Source: SAR202 cluster bacterium
GTDB taxonomy: Bacteria; Chloroflexota; Dehalococcoidia; Lucifugimonadales; VGZY01
Assembly (NCBI GenBank): GCA_016872355.1
Contig: VGZY01000006.1
Location: forward strand, 19,055 to 83,054
Direction of reading: 5' to 3'
Length of the DNA: 64,000 nt
A program made the translations under genes and the position numbers. A model generated the notes under the pieces. It had not been told where the DNA came from. It saw only the letters and a list, made by a program, of their open reading frames with translations, and did no database searches. Below are positions 53,564 to 62,415 of the stretch, piece by piece; the first letter of the stretch is position 1; each line of letters starts with the position of its first letter.

Positions 53564-55534
53564 CTACTGGAATGGCGACGGAATCGCATCACCATGCCAC
53601 GGGAACGCGTACGATGGCTTTGCGCTGTGTCGCTTCAGGCCGGCCTCCACCCGTATTGCTGTGGAGGGCGGAAGCTGGACGGAGAAGTACTTCGAGTCCA
53701 CCGGCACGACGCTTACACTATCTGAAACGCCCTCGCCATGCCGAAGGTTTGTAAAACGGTGCTCACAGAAAGCTCCGGCCTGCACGATAACGCTGCGCGA
53801 CGCGGTCGGGCTCGTGTTGACAAGCTGAAGGCCCACAACGTCCGGGCCCAGCTTGTCAACCAGCGCGGCCACGTCCTCCGGCAGTCCCGGGCGCTGGCGG
53901 TCCTGGTCGTGGTAGCGCACCGTGGCCCGCAGCAGTCCGCCGTTATATATGGCCTGTGGGGTTCCGGTCGTGACCATGGTGAGGCCCTTGGTGAAGACCG
54001 GGTTCTGAGAACTGTCGTTCTTCGCGATCTGCGTATCCACATCGGAATTGTCGTTGCGGATGTAGTTCGTCGCCTTCAAAGCCATCTCCAGATCGGAAGC
54101 AAGCATCTTCTCCGGCCACGTGGGGTTCAGTCCATCGTAGTACTGGAACCGCGCTCTCTCGCACTGACCGCCGCCCTTCTCGTGCTCTGGCGGCTGGCTG
54201 TTCCAATCTATTCGGACGTCGCCTGCGCGGACGGCCTTGCAGAAGTCGTAGTCTTCTTTGGACATTGTCGCGTGATACAGGTGCGCGACCTCCTGGAATC
54301 GCATGGGGTACAGCTCGTTTGAGAAGTAGTAGTTCTGCCAGCCCTTCGAGCCGTAGACGGTATAAATGACGTGCTGGCCATCCTTGTCCTTGTGGCCGTT
54401 GTTGAAGAGCGTCTTCACGAGGGAGCGCAGTATCTCCGTGTAGCCGTAGTAGCCTGACAGGAGCAAGGCGCACTCAGCGGCGATAGTGGCGGAGTGGAGC
54501 ATGTTGCTGGCGCCCTGGTAGTGGCTCCAGCCATAGATGCCGCCCCAGAACTGGCCGTTCCGGTGCTCGCCGATTTTGCCGGTGAGGCCGAGGTTGTCGG
54601 GGAGGATGCCGTTGTTCTGGCGTGTGCGGTCGATCCACATCTGCGTGTAGTCCAGTACCCACTGCTTGTACTTGTCGTCGCCTGTGTACAGGTACGCGTT
54701 AGTGACCAGCGCAGTCGCGGCAAGGTTGTTGGAGCTGTCTCCGTTCAGGAGTATGTGGTCTATCAGCTTCATCACTTCTGCCCGACGCTCGGGAGTTTCA
54801 AACCATTCAAGCTCCAGGTTCGGCATGATGGGATCGAGGCTGGCGTATTTGTATATGCCCTGCTTGTATTGGCCTCCACCGACGGCGCGCTCGATTAGCC
54901 ATTCCTCCACCCATTGCTCGGATGCCTTTAGATACGGCCCCTGGCTGCTGCAGAAGATTGAGCGGAGCACCCCGTGCTTTTTGTCGTAGTTAGGCGCCTG
55001 AGGGTCATCCCCCGTGAACATCGCGGCGAAGCGCTTCGCCCTCCGAACGTTCTCTGAGATAGTTGGGTCCGCTACGCCGAAGTCATAGAAGGCCATATTG
55101 CCTTCGCCCATGTGGTGCCATTCGCAGCCCAGCGGTTTGGCGTAGTTGTAGTACTCGTTGTGTATCTGCGGCCGCATCTCGCCGTAGGACTTGCCGTGGT
55201 AGTAGTTGTAGTGCTTCTTGCGGTTGAGGTGGCTGTCGTCGCAGAACCGCGTCGTGGCGTTCCATTCCTGCAGGGCGAGGTCCAGAATGCGCGAGCTGCC
55301 GCCAAGCGCGTAGAAGAGCCCCCAGTTGTAGCACATCTCGTAGTGGTCATCCACGTCGTCGGCATAGAGCCAGTTACCGGGCCGCTCGGTGTACTTGTCC
55401 ACCATCATCGGCGCGGCCTCTTCCATCGTGCGGATAAGCTCGCGCTCCAGTAGCGCCCAGCCGGGCGGGGGAGCGATCTTCGTGGCCTTTAGAGTGGCCA
55501 TCTGTGGCATGGAGACGCGTGTCTTTGCGGGCAT
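53564..55534 (-). CDS. hypothetical protein, possible alpha/alpha-toroid enzyme
   Basis: A 656-residue protein with no signal peptide. It is rich in aromatic residues and His, with helical repeats such as YEMCYNWGLFYALGGSSRILDLALQEW, LAATALVTNAYLYTGDDKYKQWVLDYTQMW and MLHSATIAAECALLLSGYYGYTEILR, which suggest an (alpha/alpha)6 toroid as in some glycoside hydrolases, lyases or terpenoid enzymes. A C-terminal beta domain of about 120 residues follows. I cannot name the family. It lies in the sulfatase/oxidoreductase region, which hints at polysaccharide or sulfated-glycan breakdown. Confidence 0.75.
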   Translation of the reverse strand: MPAKTRVSMPQMATLKATKIAPPPGWALLERELIRTMEEAAPMMVDKYTERPGNWLYADDVDDHYEMCYNWGLFYALGGSSRILDLALQEWNATTRFCDDSHLNRKKHYNYYHGKSYGEMRPQIHNEYYNYAKPLGCEWHHMGEGNMAFYDFGVADPTISENVRRAKRFAAMFTGDDPQAPNYDKKHGVLRSIFCSSQGPYLKASEQWVEEWLIERAVGGGQYKQGIYKYASLDPIMPNLELEWFETPERRAEVMKLIDHILLNGDSSNNLAATALVTNAYLYTGDDKYKQWVLDYTQMWIDRTRQNNGILPDNLGLTGKIGEHRNGQFWGGIYGWSHYQGASNMLHSATIAAECALLLSGYYGYTEILRSLVKTLFNNGHKDKDGQHVIYTVYGSKGWQNYYFSNELYPMRFQEVAHLYHATMSKEDYDFCKAVRAGDVRIDWNSQPPEHEKGGGQCERARFQYYDGLNPTWPEKMLASDLEMALKATNYIRNDNSDVDTQIAKNDSSQNPVFTKGLTMVTTGTPQAIYNGGLLRATVRYHDQDRQRPGLPEDVAALVDKLGPDVVGLQLVNTSPTASRSVIVQAGAFCEHRFTNLRHGEGVSDSVSVVPVDSKYFSVQLPPSTAIRVEAGLKRHSAKPSYAFPWHGDAIPSPFQ

Positions 55535-55619
55535 TCGGTACCTCGGTGAAATTCGATCGGCCAGGCAAGCCGCCCTACGCTATATTCGAAAAGGGTCTGG
55601 GTAGAATAGGGAGTGGATG

Positions 55620-55873
55620 TCAGGAAACCGGCAACATCCGGGTACGGATACGGTTGTCTTCGATCGAAATGATCGCTCCTGCGTCTATTGCGTCCTCGAT
55701 TGACGGCAAGACGCCGCCGAGCAGGATGTTTACTTCTTCGACGACGGACGAGGTGAGTCTGAGGGAGAGGAATTGTTGGGCATAATTGAATCCACCCGCA
55801 CTATGTCATGGCCGAGAGAACGGACGAATTCCACCGTTCTGGGCGAGATATGCATGTCCGCAAGGAGCCTCAT
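55620..55873 (-). pseudogene. DUF5615 (PIN-like) toxin, broken by internal deletion
   Basis: Its ATG at 55873 overlaps the antitoxin stop by four bases. The start MRLLADMHISPRTVEFVRSLGHDIVRVDS is a typical DUF5615 N-terminus. The frame then ends in a stop after PSSKK. The C-terminal part (LRLTSSVVEEVNILLGGVLPSIEDA and ISIEDNRIRTRMLPVS) is present in another frame. Between the two parts about 45 residues expected in this family (the acidic PIN-like core) are missing. So the toxin has lost its centre and is frameshifted, and should be inactive. Confidence 0.75.
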
Positions 55874-56088
55874 GCGACTCCGCGGCTCATTTCCCTGGCC
55901 AGCCACGCGCCATACCGCGCCGCCTGGAGGACATCCTCTTTCTCTAGTTCGGGGTACTCCCGGACAATGTCCTCAGCGGAATATCCGTTGCCGATGAGCT
56001 TGAGCACGAAATCGACCGTGATCCGCATTCCGCGAATCGTCGGCCGCCCATTAGAGACCTTGGGGTCAACCGTAATTCGGTCAAGCAT
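55870..56088 (-). CDS. DUF433 antitoxin
   Basis: A 72-residue protein from the ATG at 56088. The sequence MLDRITVDPKVSNGRPTIRGMRITVDFVLKLIGNGYSAEDIVREYPELEKEDVLQAA is a textbook DUF433 protein, a small winged-helix-like DNA-binding protein used as antitoxin with DUF5615 toxins. Here the antitoxin is intact while its partner is broken. Codon usage is ordinary for the window. A start at 56106 is in frame but would add residues not usual in the family. Confidence 0.88.
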   Translation of the reverse strand: MLDRITVDPKVSNGRPTIRGMRITVDFVLKLIGNGYSAEDIVREYPELEKEDVLQAARYGAWLAREMSRGVA

Positions 56089-56217
56089 CGCAGAATCACC
56101 GCCCATTCAGGATAGCCTTTCTGGGTTATCTTAACAGAATGTAACCTCACTTCTAAAGCTCCGAAACAAGTGGTATCCTTCCGTTGTAAATTTCATGACC
56201 GGACCGTGGAGGAGTCG

Positions 56218-57408
56218 ATGGCCGCAAGGAACTCGGTTGCCACCGTTGGCGCGGCGATCATCGGCAGCGGTTTTGCCGCTCGGTTTCACGTTGAGAACTA
56301 CAAGCGCGTGCACGGCGTGGATGTGCGACTCGTAGGGGTGTACAGCCGCCGTGCCGAGGCATCGGCAGAGTTTGCCAAGAAGCACGGCTTTAAGAAGACT
56401 TACGGCAGTCTTGAGGAGCTGCTGAAGGACCCGGCCGTAGACCTGGTGGACGCCTGCATACCTAACCATCTCCACGAGGAGATGGGCCTTAAGGCCCTGG
56501 GCGCCGGCAAGCACGTCGTAATCGAAAAGCCCTTCAGCGGCTCATTCACCCCCGGCAAGGACGAGAAGGGCTGGCAGCGCTGCCTGGACGAGGCGCTCTC
56601 CAGCGCGGACAAGCTGGTTGCCGCCGAGAGGAAGTCCGGCAAGCGCATCCTTTATGGCGAGAACTGGGTCTACGCGCCCGGTATACAGAAGGCCAACCGG
56701 CTGCTAGCTTCCGCCGAGACGCCCATCCTCCGCATGGTCGGCGAAGAGTCGCACCACGGCACCCACTCCGCATACGGCATGCAGTGGAAGACCTCCGGCG
56801 GCGGCAGTCTTTATATGAAGGGCGTGCACCCGCTCGGCGGCGCGATCTATCTTAAACACAAAGAGGGCATGCGCCGCACCGGCAAGCCGGTCAGGCCGTC
56901 GTGGGTCGTCGGCACGGTCGCCAATCTGACGCATAGCGACGCCTTCGCCGCTGAGACCGCGCACGTCATCCGCACAGGCTGGACTGACTGCGAGGACTGG
57001 GGCACGATGGTGCTGGGTTTCGACGACGGCACGGTGGCGCAGATCACCGCTGCGGACACCGTTGTCGGCGGTGTGCAGAACGTCCTGGCTATATACGCCG
57101 GCCGCACGACAATCAATGTCAACATTAACCCCAACAACGCCGTCGTAGCCTACTCGCCGGACGCCGAGGCGTTCTCCCGCGAGTACATCCGCGAGAAGGT
57201 GGAAACGACCGCAGGATGGCAGTTCACCAACCCGGACGAGGACTGGATGAATGGATTCCCGCACGAGATGCAGGACTTCGTTGAATCGGTTGCGACCGGC
57301 CGCGAGCCGGAGTCCGGAAGCATGCTCGGCCGCGACGTGGTGGCCGCCGTCTACTCGGCGTACCTGTCCGCCCACACCGGCAGCAGGCGCGTGGAGATAA
57401 AGAGCTAG
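56218..57408 (+). CDS. Gfo/Idh/MocA family oxidoreductase
   Basis: A 396-residue protein from the ATG at 56218 with GGAGGAG five bases upstream. VGAAIIGSGFAARFHVENYKRVHG is the nucleotide-binding start; EKPFSG (in VVIEKPFSGSFTPG) is the catalytic EKP motif, and HGTHSAYGMQWKTSGGGSLYMKGVHPLGG resembles the substrate region of this family with a conserved His. It is more distant from the pair at 49-52 kb than they are from each other. It immediately precedes two sulfatases, so the cluster may process a sulfated sugar. Confidence 0.92.
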   Translation: MAARNSVATVGAAIIGSGFAARFHVENYKRVHGVDVRLVGVYSRRAEASAEFAKKHGFKKTYGSLEELLKDPAVDLVDACIPNHLHEEMGLKALGAGKHVVIEKPFSGSFTPGKDEKGWQRCLDEALSSADKLVAAERKSGKRILYGENWVYAPGIQKANRLLASAETPILRMVGEESHHGTHSAYGMQWKTSGGGSLYMKGVHPLGGAIYLKHKEGMRRTGKPVRPSWVVGTVANLTHSDAFAAETAHVIRTGWTDCEDWGTMVLGFDDGTVAQITAADTVVGGVQNVLAIYAGRTTINVNINPNNAVVAYSPDAEAFSREYIREKVETTAGWQFTNPDEDWMNGFPHEMQDFVESVATGREPESGSMLGRDVVAAVYSAYLSAHTGSRRVEIKS

Positions 57409-57483
57409 AGCCAAGACCATGTAGTGGCACAGCATGCTGTTCCACTACATGGTTTTGATCACGAGGGAGACCAGGAGACGAGA

Positions 57484-58953
57484 GTGCCCAAGCGCAGGCC
57501 AAATCTTCTCTTCATCATCACCGACCAGCAGCGGCCGGATACGATGGCCTGCTATGGCAACGACATCATCCAGACGCCGAACGTCAACGCGCTGGCCCGG
57601 GACAGCTTCGTCTTCCAGCACGGTTACGTGAGCCAACCGGTCTGCGTCCCGTCGCGCTCCACCATCATGACCGGCCTGTACCCGCACACCAACGGCTGTA
57701 CGTCGAACAACACCGTCCTCTCTCCCCGGGTCAAAACGATGGGAGAGCTTACGTCCGATAGCTATCGCAAGGGGTACCACGGCAAGCGGCAGCTCGGGGA
57801 CGAGCGGACACCCAAGCGCGGCTTCACGGACTACCGCGCGATTGAGGACGGCTACCACAAGCACAAGACCTTTGAGCACGACCCCAACGAGATCAGCCAC
57901 TACGCCCAGTTCCTTATGGACAACGGCCGAATCGAGGGCCGCCTGGAGTCCGACGATGAGGGTATGGGACCGGGACGAGAAATCGCGTCATCGGTGCCGG
58001 AAGAGTTCACGAAGGCCGCTTTTCTCGGAAATGAGGCCGTGCGATTCATCAGGGAGAGCGGCAACCAGCCGTTTATCCTCTACACCAGCTTCCTTGAGCC
58101 GCGTCCGCCATACAACGGCCCACTAAACGACATGTATCCTCGGAACAACCTTCAGACCGGACCCACATTCCTGAAGCCGCCCCCAGCAAATGCTTCGATG
58201 CGGAACAGAATGCTGGCGTGGTATTACCAGGAGAATGGGTATCGCGGGAAGCCTCTCAGGTCGGAAGCAGACTGGCTTGACCTGCGCGCCCGGTATTGGG
58301 GCCTCGTTACGCTCGTTGACCTACAAATCGGGAGAATCGTGCGCGCTCTCGAGGAGTCCGGGCAGGCAGATAACACAATCATTGTCCACACCAGCGACCA
58401 CGGGGACATGCTGGGCGATCACTCCATTCTCGTGAAGACAGTGCTCTATGAGGCGTCTGTCAAGGTGCCGTACATCATCCGCGTGCCGTGGCTCGGGAAT
58501 GGCCGCATGGTCCCGGGCAGGGTCTCGAACGTCGATTTCGTTCCCACGCTGCTGGACTTGATGGCCGAGGAGATACCTGACAACATCCAGGGCAATTCGC
58601 TTGTGCCCGTGATGCAGGGCAGAAAGACTCTGGCGGAAAACGACGTCGTCGTGCAATGGAACCGCGGAAGCGAAAAGCTCAAGGGGCTACCGGCGGACAA
58701 GGTCTCTCTGGAGCGAGCGAAGGCGCTGTCCGCCCTCCCATGGCGGTCGTACGTCACCGCAGATAACTGGAAGCTCAACCTCGCGGACGGCGACCAGTGC
58801 GAGCTCTACGACCTGAACACTGACCCGCACGAAATGGACAACAAGTTCAACGACCCGAAATACGACGGCAGGGTCAAGGACATGGCCCAGCGCCTGCACA
58901 GGTGGCAGGAGCGCACAGGGGACGACGCCAAGGTCCACCCCGAAGGGCTCTGA
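57484..58953 (+). CDS. sulfatase (Cys-type, formylglycine)
   Basis: A 489-residue protein from GTG 57484 (AGGAG seven bases upstream). Metal-binding ITDQQRPDTMACYGND is near the start. The sulfatase signature is QPVCVPSRSTIMTGLYPHTNG: Cys54 is the residue converted to formylglycine. The second signature reads GYHGKRQLGDERTPKRGF, with Arg where Trp is usual (GKWxLG). HTSDHGDMLGDH supplies later metal ligands. No signal peptide is seen, so it is cytoplasmic or exported otherwise. The second sulfatase begins 6 bp after its stop and in the same frame. Confidence 0.93.
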   Translation: MPKRRPNLLFIITDQQRPDTMACYGNDIIQTPNVNALARDSFVFQHGYVSQPVCVPSRSTIMTGLYPHTNGCTSNNTVLSPRVKTMGELTSDSYRKGYHGKRQLGDERTPKRGFTDYRAIEDGYHKHKTFEHDPNEISHYAQFLMDNGRIEGRLESDDEGMGPGREIASSVPEEFTKAAFLGNEAVRFIRESGNQPFILYTSFLEPRPPYNGPLNDMYPRNNLQTGPTFLKPPPANASMRNRMLAWYYQENGYRGKPLRSEADWLDLRARYWGLVTLVDLQIGRIVRALEESGQADNTIIVHTSDHGDMLGDHSILVKTVLYEASVKVPYIIRVPWLGNGRMVPGRVSNVDFVPTLLDLMAEEIPDNIQGNSLVPVMQGRKTLAENDVVVQWNRGSEKLKGLPADKVSLERAKALSALPWRSYVTADNWKLNLADGDQCELYDLNTDPHEMDNKFNDPKYDGRVKDMAQRLHRWQERTGDDAKVHPEGL

Positions 58954-58959
58954 TCGACG

Positions 58960-60432
58960 ATGGCGAAGCGCAGACCGAACCTCCTGTTCATTATGACCGA
59001 CCAGCAGCGCCCTGACACGATGGCCTGCTACGGCAACAAAGTCATCCGGACGCCCAACCTCGATGCCCTAGCTTCCGGCAGTTTAGTCTTCGAGCACGGC
59101 TACGTCACGCAGCCGGTCTGCACGCCATCACGATCATCCATCATGACTGGACTCTATCCGCACACCAATGGATGCACCTCCAACGAGACCGTCCTGGATG
59201 CCGGCATCAAGACCATGGGCGAGCTTGCGTGGGCCGGGTACACGAAGGGCTACCACGGCAAATGGCAGCTTGGCGACGAACGAACGCCCAAGCGCGGGTT
59301 TACCGACTGGCGCTCGATGGAGGACGGCTACGGCGAGTTCGACACTCACGAGCACGATGCCAATGAGGTCAGCGACTACCACAAGTTCCTGGTCGCGCAC
59401 GGCTTCACCCCGAAGGAAAAGAAGAGCGGCAGCGAGAAGAAGATATTCTCAAGGAAGACATCTTCCACGATGCCGGAGCAGTACACCAAGGCCGCTTTCC
59501 TGGGCAACGAGGCGGTGCGTTTCCTCAAGGAAACCGGTGACCGCCCGTTCATCCTTTACACAAGCTTTCTCGAGCCTCACGCGCCTTTCAACGGGCCGCT
59601 CAACGACATGTACCCTCGCGATAACCTTAACACCGGCCCTGCGTTCCTCAGGCCGCCGCCCGCCGACGCCTCAATCAGAAACCGCATGATGGCGGCGCAC
59701 TGGAGGGAGAAGGGTCACAGCGGGCAGGATCTTACGACCGAGGCCGGCTGGAGGGAGATTCGGGCGCGCTATTTTGGCCTTGTGACGCTGGTCGACCGCC
59801 AGGTCGGGCGCATTATGCGCGCGCTTGACGAGACGGGCCAGGCGGACAACACGATCGTCGTCTACACGAGCGACCACGGCGACATGCAGGGAGACCATTG
59901 CCTCCTCACGAAGACGGTGCTGTACGAGGAGGCGGTGAAGGTGCCGTACATTATTCGCGCGCCGTGGATAGGCAATGGCAAGGTGCCCGGGCGCGTGTCG
60001 AACATCGACCTTGTGCCAACGCTGCTTGAATTGATGGGTGAGGATGCGCCCGCGAACTTGCATGGCAAGAGCCTCGTACCCGTTATGAAAGGCAAGAAGA
60101 CCCTGGCGGACAACGACGTGGTGGTGCAGTGGAGCGACAATTTCAAAGACCGCTCAGGACAGTCGTCTGCGGAGTTCCCGCCGGACGTCGTCAGCCGCGT
60201 CTCGGCGGCCCCATGGCGCAGCATAGTTACGGGCGATAACTGGAAGCTCAATCTGTCGGCGGACGACCAGCCGGAGCTTTACGACCTGAACACCGACCCA
60301 CACGAGCTGGACAACAAGTTCGACGACCCGGCCCAGAAGCCCCGAATCCGCGCCATGGCCGCGCGGGTCGGCGAGTGGCAGGCCAGGAATGGGGACACGG
60401 TCAATGTTTTTCCGGCCGGCGTCATAGCATAG
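58960..60432 (+). CDS. sulfatase (Cys-type, formylglycine)
   Basis: A 490-residue protein very similar to the one just upstream, so the pair is a tandem duplication. Start MAKRRPNLLFIMTDQQRPDTMACYGNK; Cys54 in QPVCTPSRSSIMTGLYPHTNG is the formylglycine site; GYHGKWQLGDERTPKRGF keeps the Trp lost in the first copy; YTSDHGDMQGDH follows. Alkyl- or aryl-sulfate hydrolysis releases sulfate. An FGE-type maturase (or anaerobic maturase) is required but is not in this window. Downstream is a beta-propeller protein, 15 bp away. Confidence 0.94.
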   Translation: MAKRRPNLLFIMTDQQRPDTMACYGNKVIRTPNLDALASGSLVFEHGYVTQPVCTPSRSSIMTGLYPHTNGCTSNETVLDAGIKTMGELAWAGYTKGYHGKWQLGDERTPKRGFTDWRSMEDGYGEFDTHEHDANEVSDYHKFLVAHGFTPKEKKSGSEKKIFSRKTSSTMPEQYTKAAFLGNEAVRFLKETGDRPFILYTSFLEPHAPFNGPLNDMYPRDNLNTGPAFLRPPPADASIRNRMMAAHWREKGHSGQDLTTEAGWREIRARYFGLVTLVDRQVGRIMRALDETGQADNTIVVYTSDHGDMQGDHCLLTKTVLYEEAVKVPYIIRAPWIGNGKVPGRVSNIDLVPTLLELMGEDAPANLHGKSLVPVMKGKKTLADNDVVVQWSDNFKDRSGQSSAEFPPDVVSRVSAAPWRSIVTGDNWKLNLSADDQPELYDLNTDPHELDNKFDDPAQKPRIRAMAARVGEWQARNGDTVNVFPAGVIA

Positions 60433-60447
60433 GAATCGGAGGGAGTG

Positions 60448-61992
60448 ATGGTAGTCAAGACGAAATTGTCGCTGAACACAACGCCAGGGACGCACGTACT
60501 GTTCCTGGATATGCAGGAGATCGCAGCGACGAAAGGCGTCGTTCAGGCGATGTGCGAGGCCAAGAAGCATCCGCTCAACCCCGTCATCCCCCTCGGCGAC
60601 CTCCACGAGTGGGACTCCATGCGCGCCTCTCCGTGGGCGATGCGGTCGGCGATCTACGACAAGGATGAGAAGATATTCAAGTTCTGGTACGGCGGCAAGT
60701 CCGCCGGCGGCCCGCACCGCGCCGGATACGCGCTCAGCGAGGACGGGGTCCACAGGGAGAAGCCCAACATGGGCCTCCACGAGTGGGGCGGCAACAAGAA
60801 CAACAACATCCTCTTCGGCGGCCTGGGCTCGATCATGAAGGACTACGGCGAGCCCGATCCAGCCAAGAGGTACAAGGCCCTCGTGAAGACCTCCATCGAG
60901 GGCGAGGCCGAAGGCCCCTCCCGGATGGGGTACTCGGCGGACGGCATTCACTGGGACTTCAACACGTTTCTGGATATGAACAGGATGCTCTCTCCTCAGA
61001 GCCTCGGCCTGAAGCAGAAGTACGCCAGCCCCTGCGCGCTCGTCCGCGACGACCAGGCCACCGACCCCAACCGCCGCTACCAGGCGTGGTGGATGTCCGT
61101 CGGCAAGACCCAGAAGCCTGAGCTGCCCGGCAAGGAGTGGGTGAGGACGAAGTCGCTTGCGTTCAGCCCGGACGCACTCAACTGGACCTCCGCCCGCACC
61201 AACCCCGCCATGAACCCGGAGGACGGTGCTGAGATGGAAAACCACTTCCTCATGGCGTTCCCGTATCGAGGCTACTACGTCATGTTCTACGAGCACGGTT
61301 GGTACTCGAACAATCGCTTCGGCGGAAAGTACGGCACGTACTGTTCCGACCTACGCCTGGCCGTCTCCCGAGACGGCGAGAACTACACCCGCATCCTGGC
61401 GGACCAGAAGGTCGTCGCGCGCGGAAAGCATGGGGAATGGGACAGCGGGTTCATGGTACCGGCCGACCAGCCCGTCATGAAGGACGACACGATATACATC
61501 TACTACGGCCGCAGCGATGATAGCTACCCCGGCTTTGCCGGCGACCAGACGCACTTCTATGCACAGACCCTTCCCGGAGACAGGCGCCTTAACCAGACCG
61601 GCCTTGCGACGCTGACTCTTGACCGCATCACCTGCCTGCGGTCATTCGACGGGGAGATGCCTGGCTGGGCGGTCACGCAGCCCATAGAAGTGGTGAGCCC
61701 GGCCAACACCCGGCTCATCCTGAATGTGAGCGAGGCCATTCCAAACCGTAGCTGGGTCGACGTTGAGGTGCTCGACACGGCGACGATGGAGCCCATCCCC
61801 GGCTATACGAGAAACGAATGCAGGCCCCTGGCCAGGGATGGCATACGCATGCCGGTCCAGTGGGAGTCAGAGGCGACGCTCGCAGGAGTCAAGGCGGGCA
61901 GGATAGCCCTTAAGTTCGGCATTTACGGCAACGCCAAGCTGCATTCGTTCACGTTCGCGGAAGTTGCAATGAACCCGCGTCAAATTCCATAG
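60448..61992 (+). CDS. beta-propeller glycosidase-like protein
   Basis: A 514-residue protein from the ATG at 60448 with GGAGGGA upstream. Repeated blade-like segments (FKFWYGGKSAGGPHRAGYALSEDGVH, YKALVKTSIEGEAEGPSRMGYSADGIHWDF, GYYVMFYEHGWYSNNRFG, DTIYIYYGRSDDSY) suggest a five-bladed beta-propeller like those of GH32/GH43/GH130-type proteins. A C-terminal beta-sandwich of about 110 residues follows. The catalytic acids could not be assigned. It belongs to the sulfatase operon and may act on, or bind, the desulfated glycan. Confidence 0.8.
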   Translation: MVVKTKLSLNTTPGTHVLFLDMQEIAATKGVVQAMCEAKKHPLNPVIPLGDLHEWDSMRASPWAMRSAIYDKDEKIFKFWYGGKSAGGPHRAGYALSEDGVHREKPNMGLHEWGGNKNNNILFGGLGSIMKDYGEPDPAKRYKALVKTSIEGEAEGPSRMGYSADGIHWDFNTFLDMNRMLSPQSLGLKQKYASPCALVRDDQATDPNRRYQAWWMSVGKTQKPELPGKEWVRTKSLAFSPDALNWTSARTNPAMNPEDGAEMENHFLMAFPYRGYYVMFYEHGWYSNNRFGGKYGTYCSDLRLAVSRDGENYTRILADQKVVARGKHGEWDSGFMVPADQPVMKDDTIYIYYGRSDDSYPGFAGDQTHFYAQTLPGDRRLNQTGLATLTLDRITCLRSFDGEMPGWAVTQPIEVVSPANTRLILNVSEAIPNRSWVDVEVLDTATMEPIPGYTRNECRPLARDGIRMPVQWESEATLAGVKAGRIALKFGIYGNAKLHSFTFAEVAMNPRQIP

Positions 61993-62244
61993 GCTTAGGA
62001 CGGCGGTTACGTACCTTGAGGCGCATCACGCCCTTTCAGGGCTTGAGAGCTTATCGATTCAGTTCCCAGGGCTCCGCACCTCAGCAAAGCCTTCGGTGCT
62101 GCACCCTGGGCTTAACCATTTCGGCCCTTCGGGCCTGAAAACGCAGAAACGTCGGACTTCTCCGACCGCGTTCAGAGTCCTAACGATTTCGGGTCAGAAG
62201 GCGCAGCTCCGAACAGGGATCCGGGGCGGAGCCCCAAAGTCTGC
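61993..62244. repeat. hairpin-rich intergenic region after the propeller gene
   Basis: Three structures are visible: CCCTTTCAGGG near 62030, a long stem with arms CCCAGGG...GCACC and GGTGC...CCCTGGG (62065-62110), and the short GGCCC-TTC-GGGCC (62123-62135). A GGGGCGGAGCCCC mini-hairpin follows at 62223-62235. The first may end transcription of the sulfatase operon. I see no gene. Confidence 0.65.
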
Positions 62245-62415
62245 GGGAGTCCAGAGGGCGAAGACCCTTGCCGGGGTCTGAGGCGGAGCCCCAGGGTCTT
62301 CGGGAGTCCAGAGGGCGAAGCCCTTTGGGAGGGCGTGGGACGCAGTCCCACATTCTTTCTTCTTCCCCTTCCGCCAAAAGCAGGAAGGGGTCAGGGGATG
62401 GTCCGAGGACCTTCC
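62245..62415 (+). repeat. dispersed structured repeat, copy C
   Basis: Half-units starting GGGAGTCCAGAGGGCGAAG at 62245 and 62302 (57 nt apart), hairpin GTGGGAC-GCA-GTCCCAC (62335-62351), pyrimidine tract, hairpin CCCCTTCC/GGAAGGGG (62365-62372 with 62383-62390), end motif GGTCCGAGGACCTTCC. The DegT aminotransferase gene begins 141 bp downstream in the same orientation. It is nearly identical to copy B over the hairpin part. Confidence 0.85.

Noticed and set aside
57424..60432. UGA read as Trp across the window, giving a fused double sulfatase
   Set aside because: The two sulfatases are each full length with their own starts, and other genes end cleanly at TGA (for example 43534 and 28085). 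A global code change does not fit.
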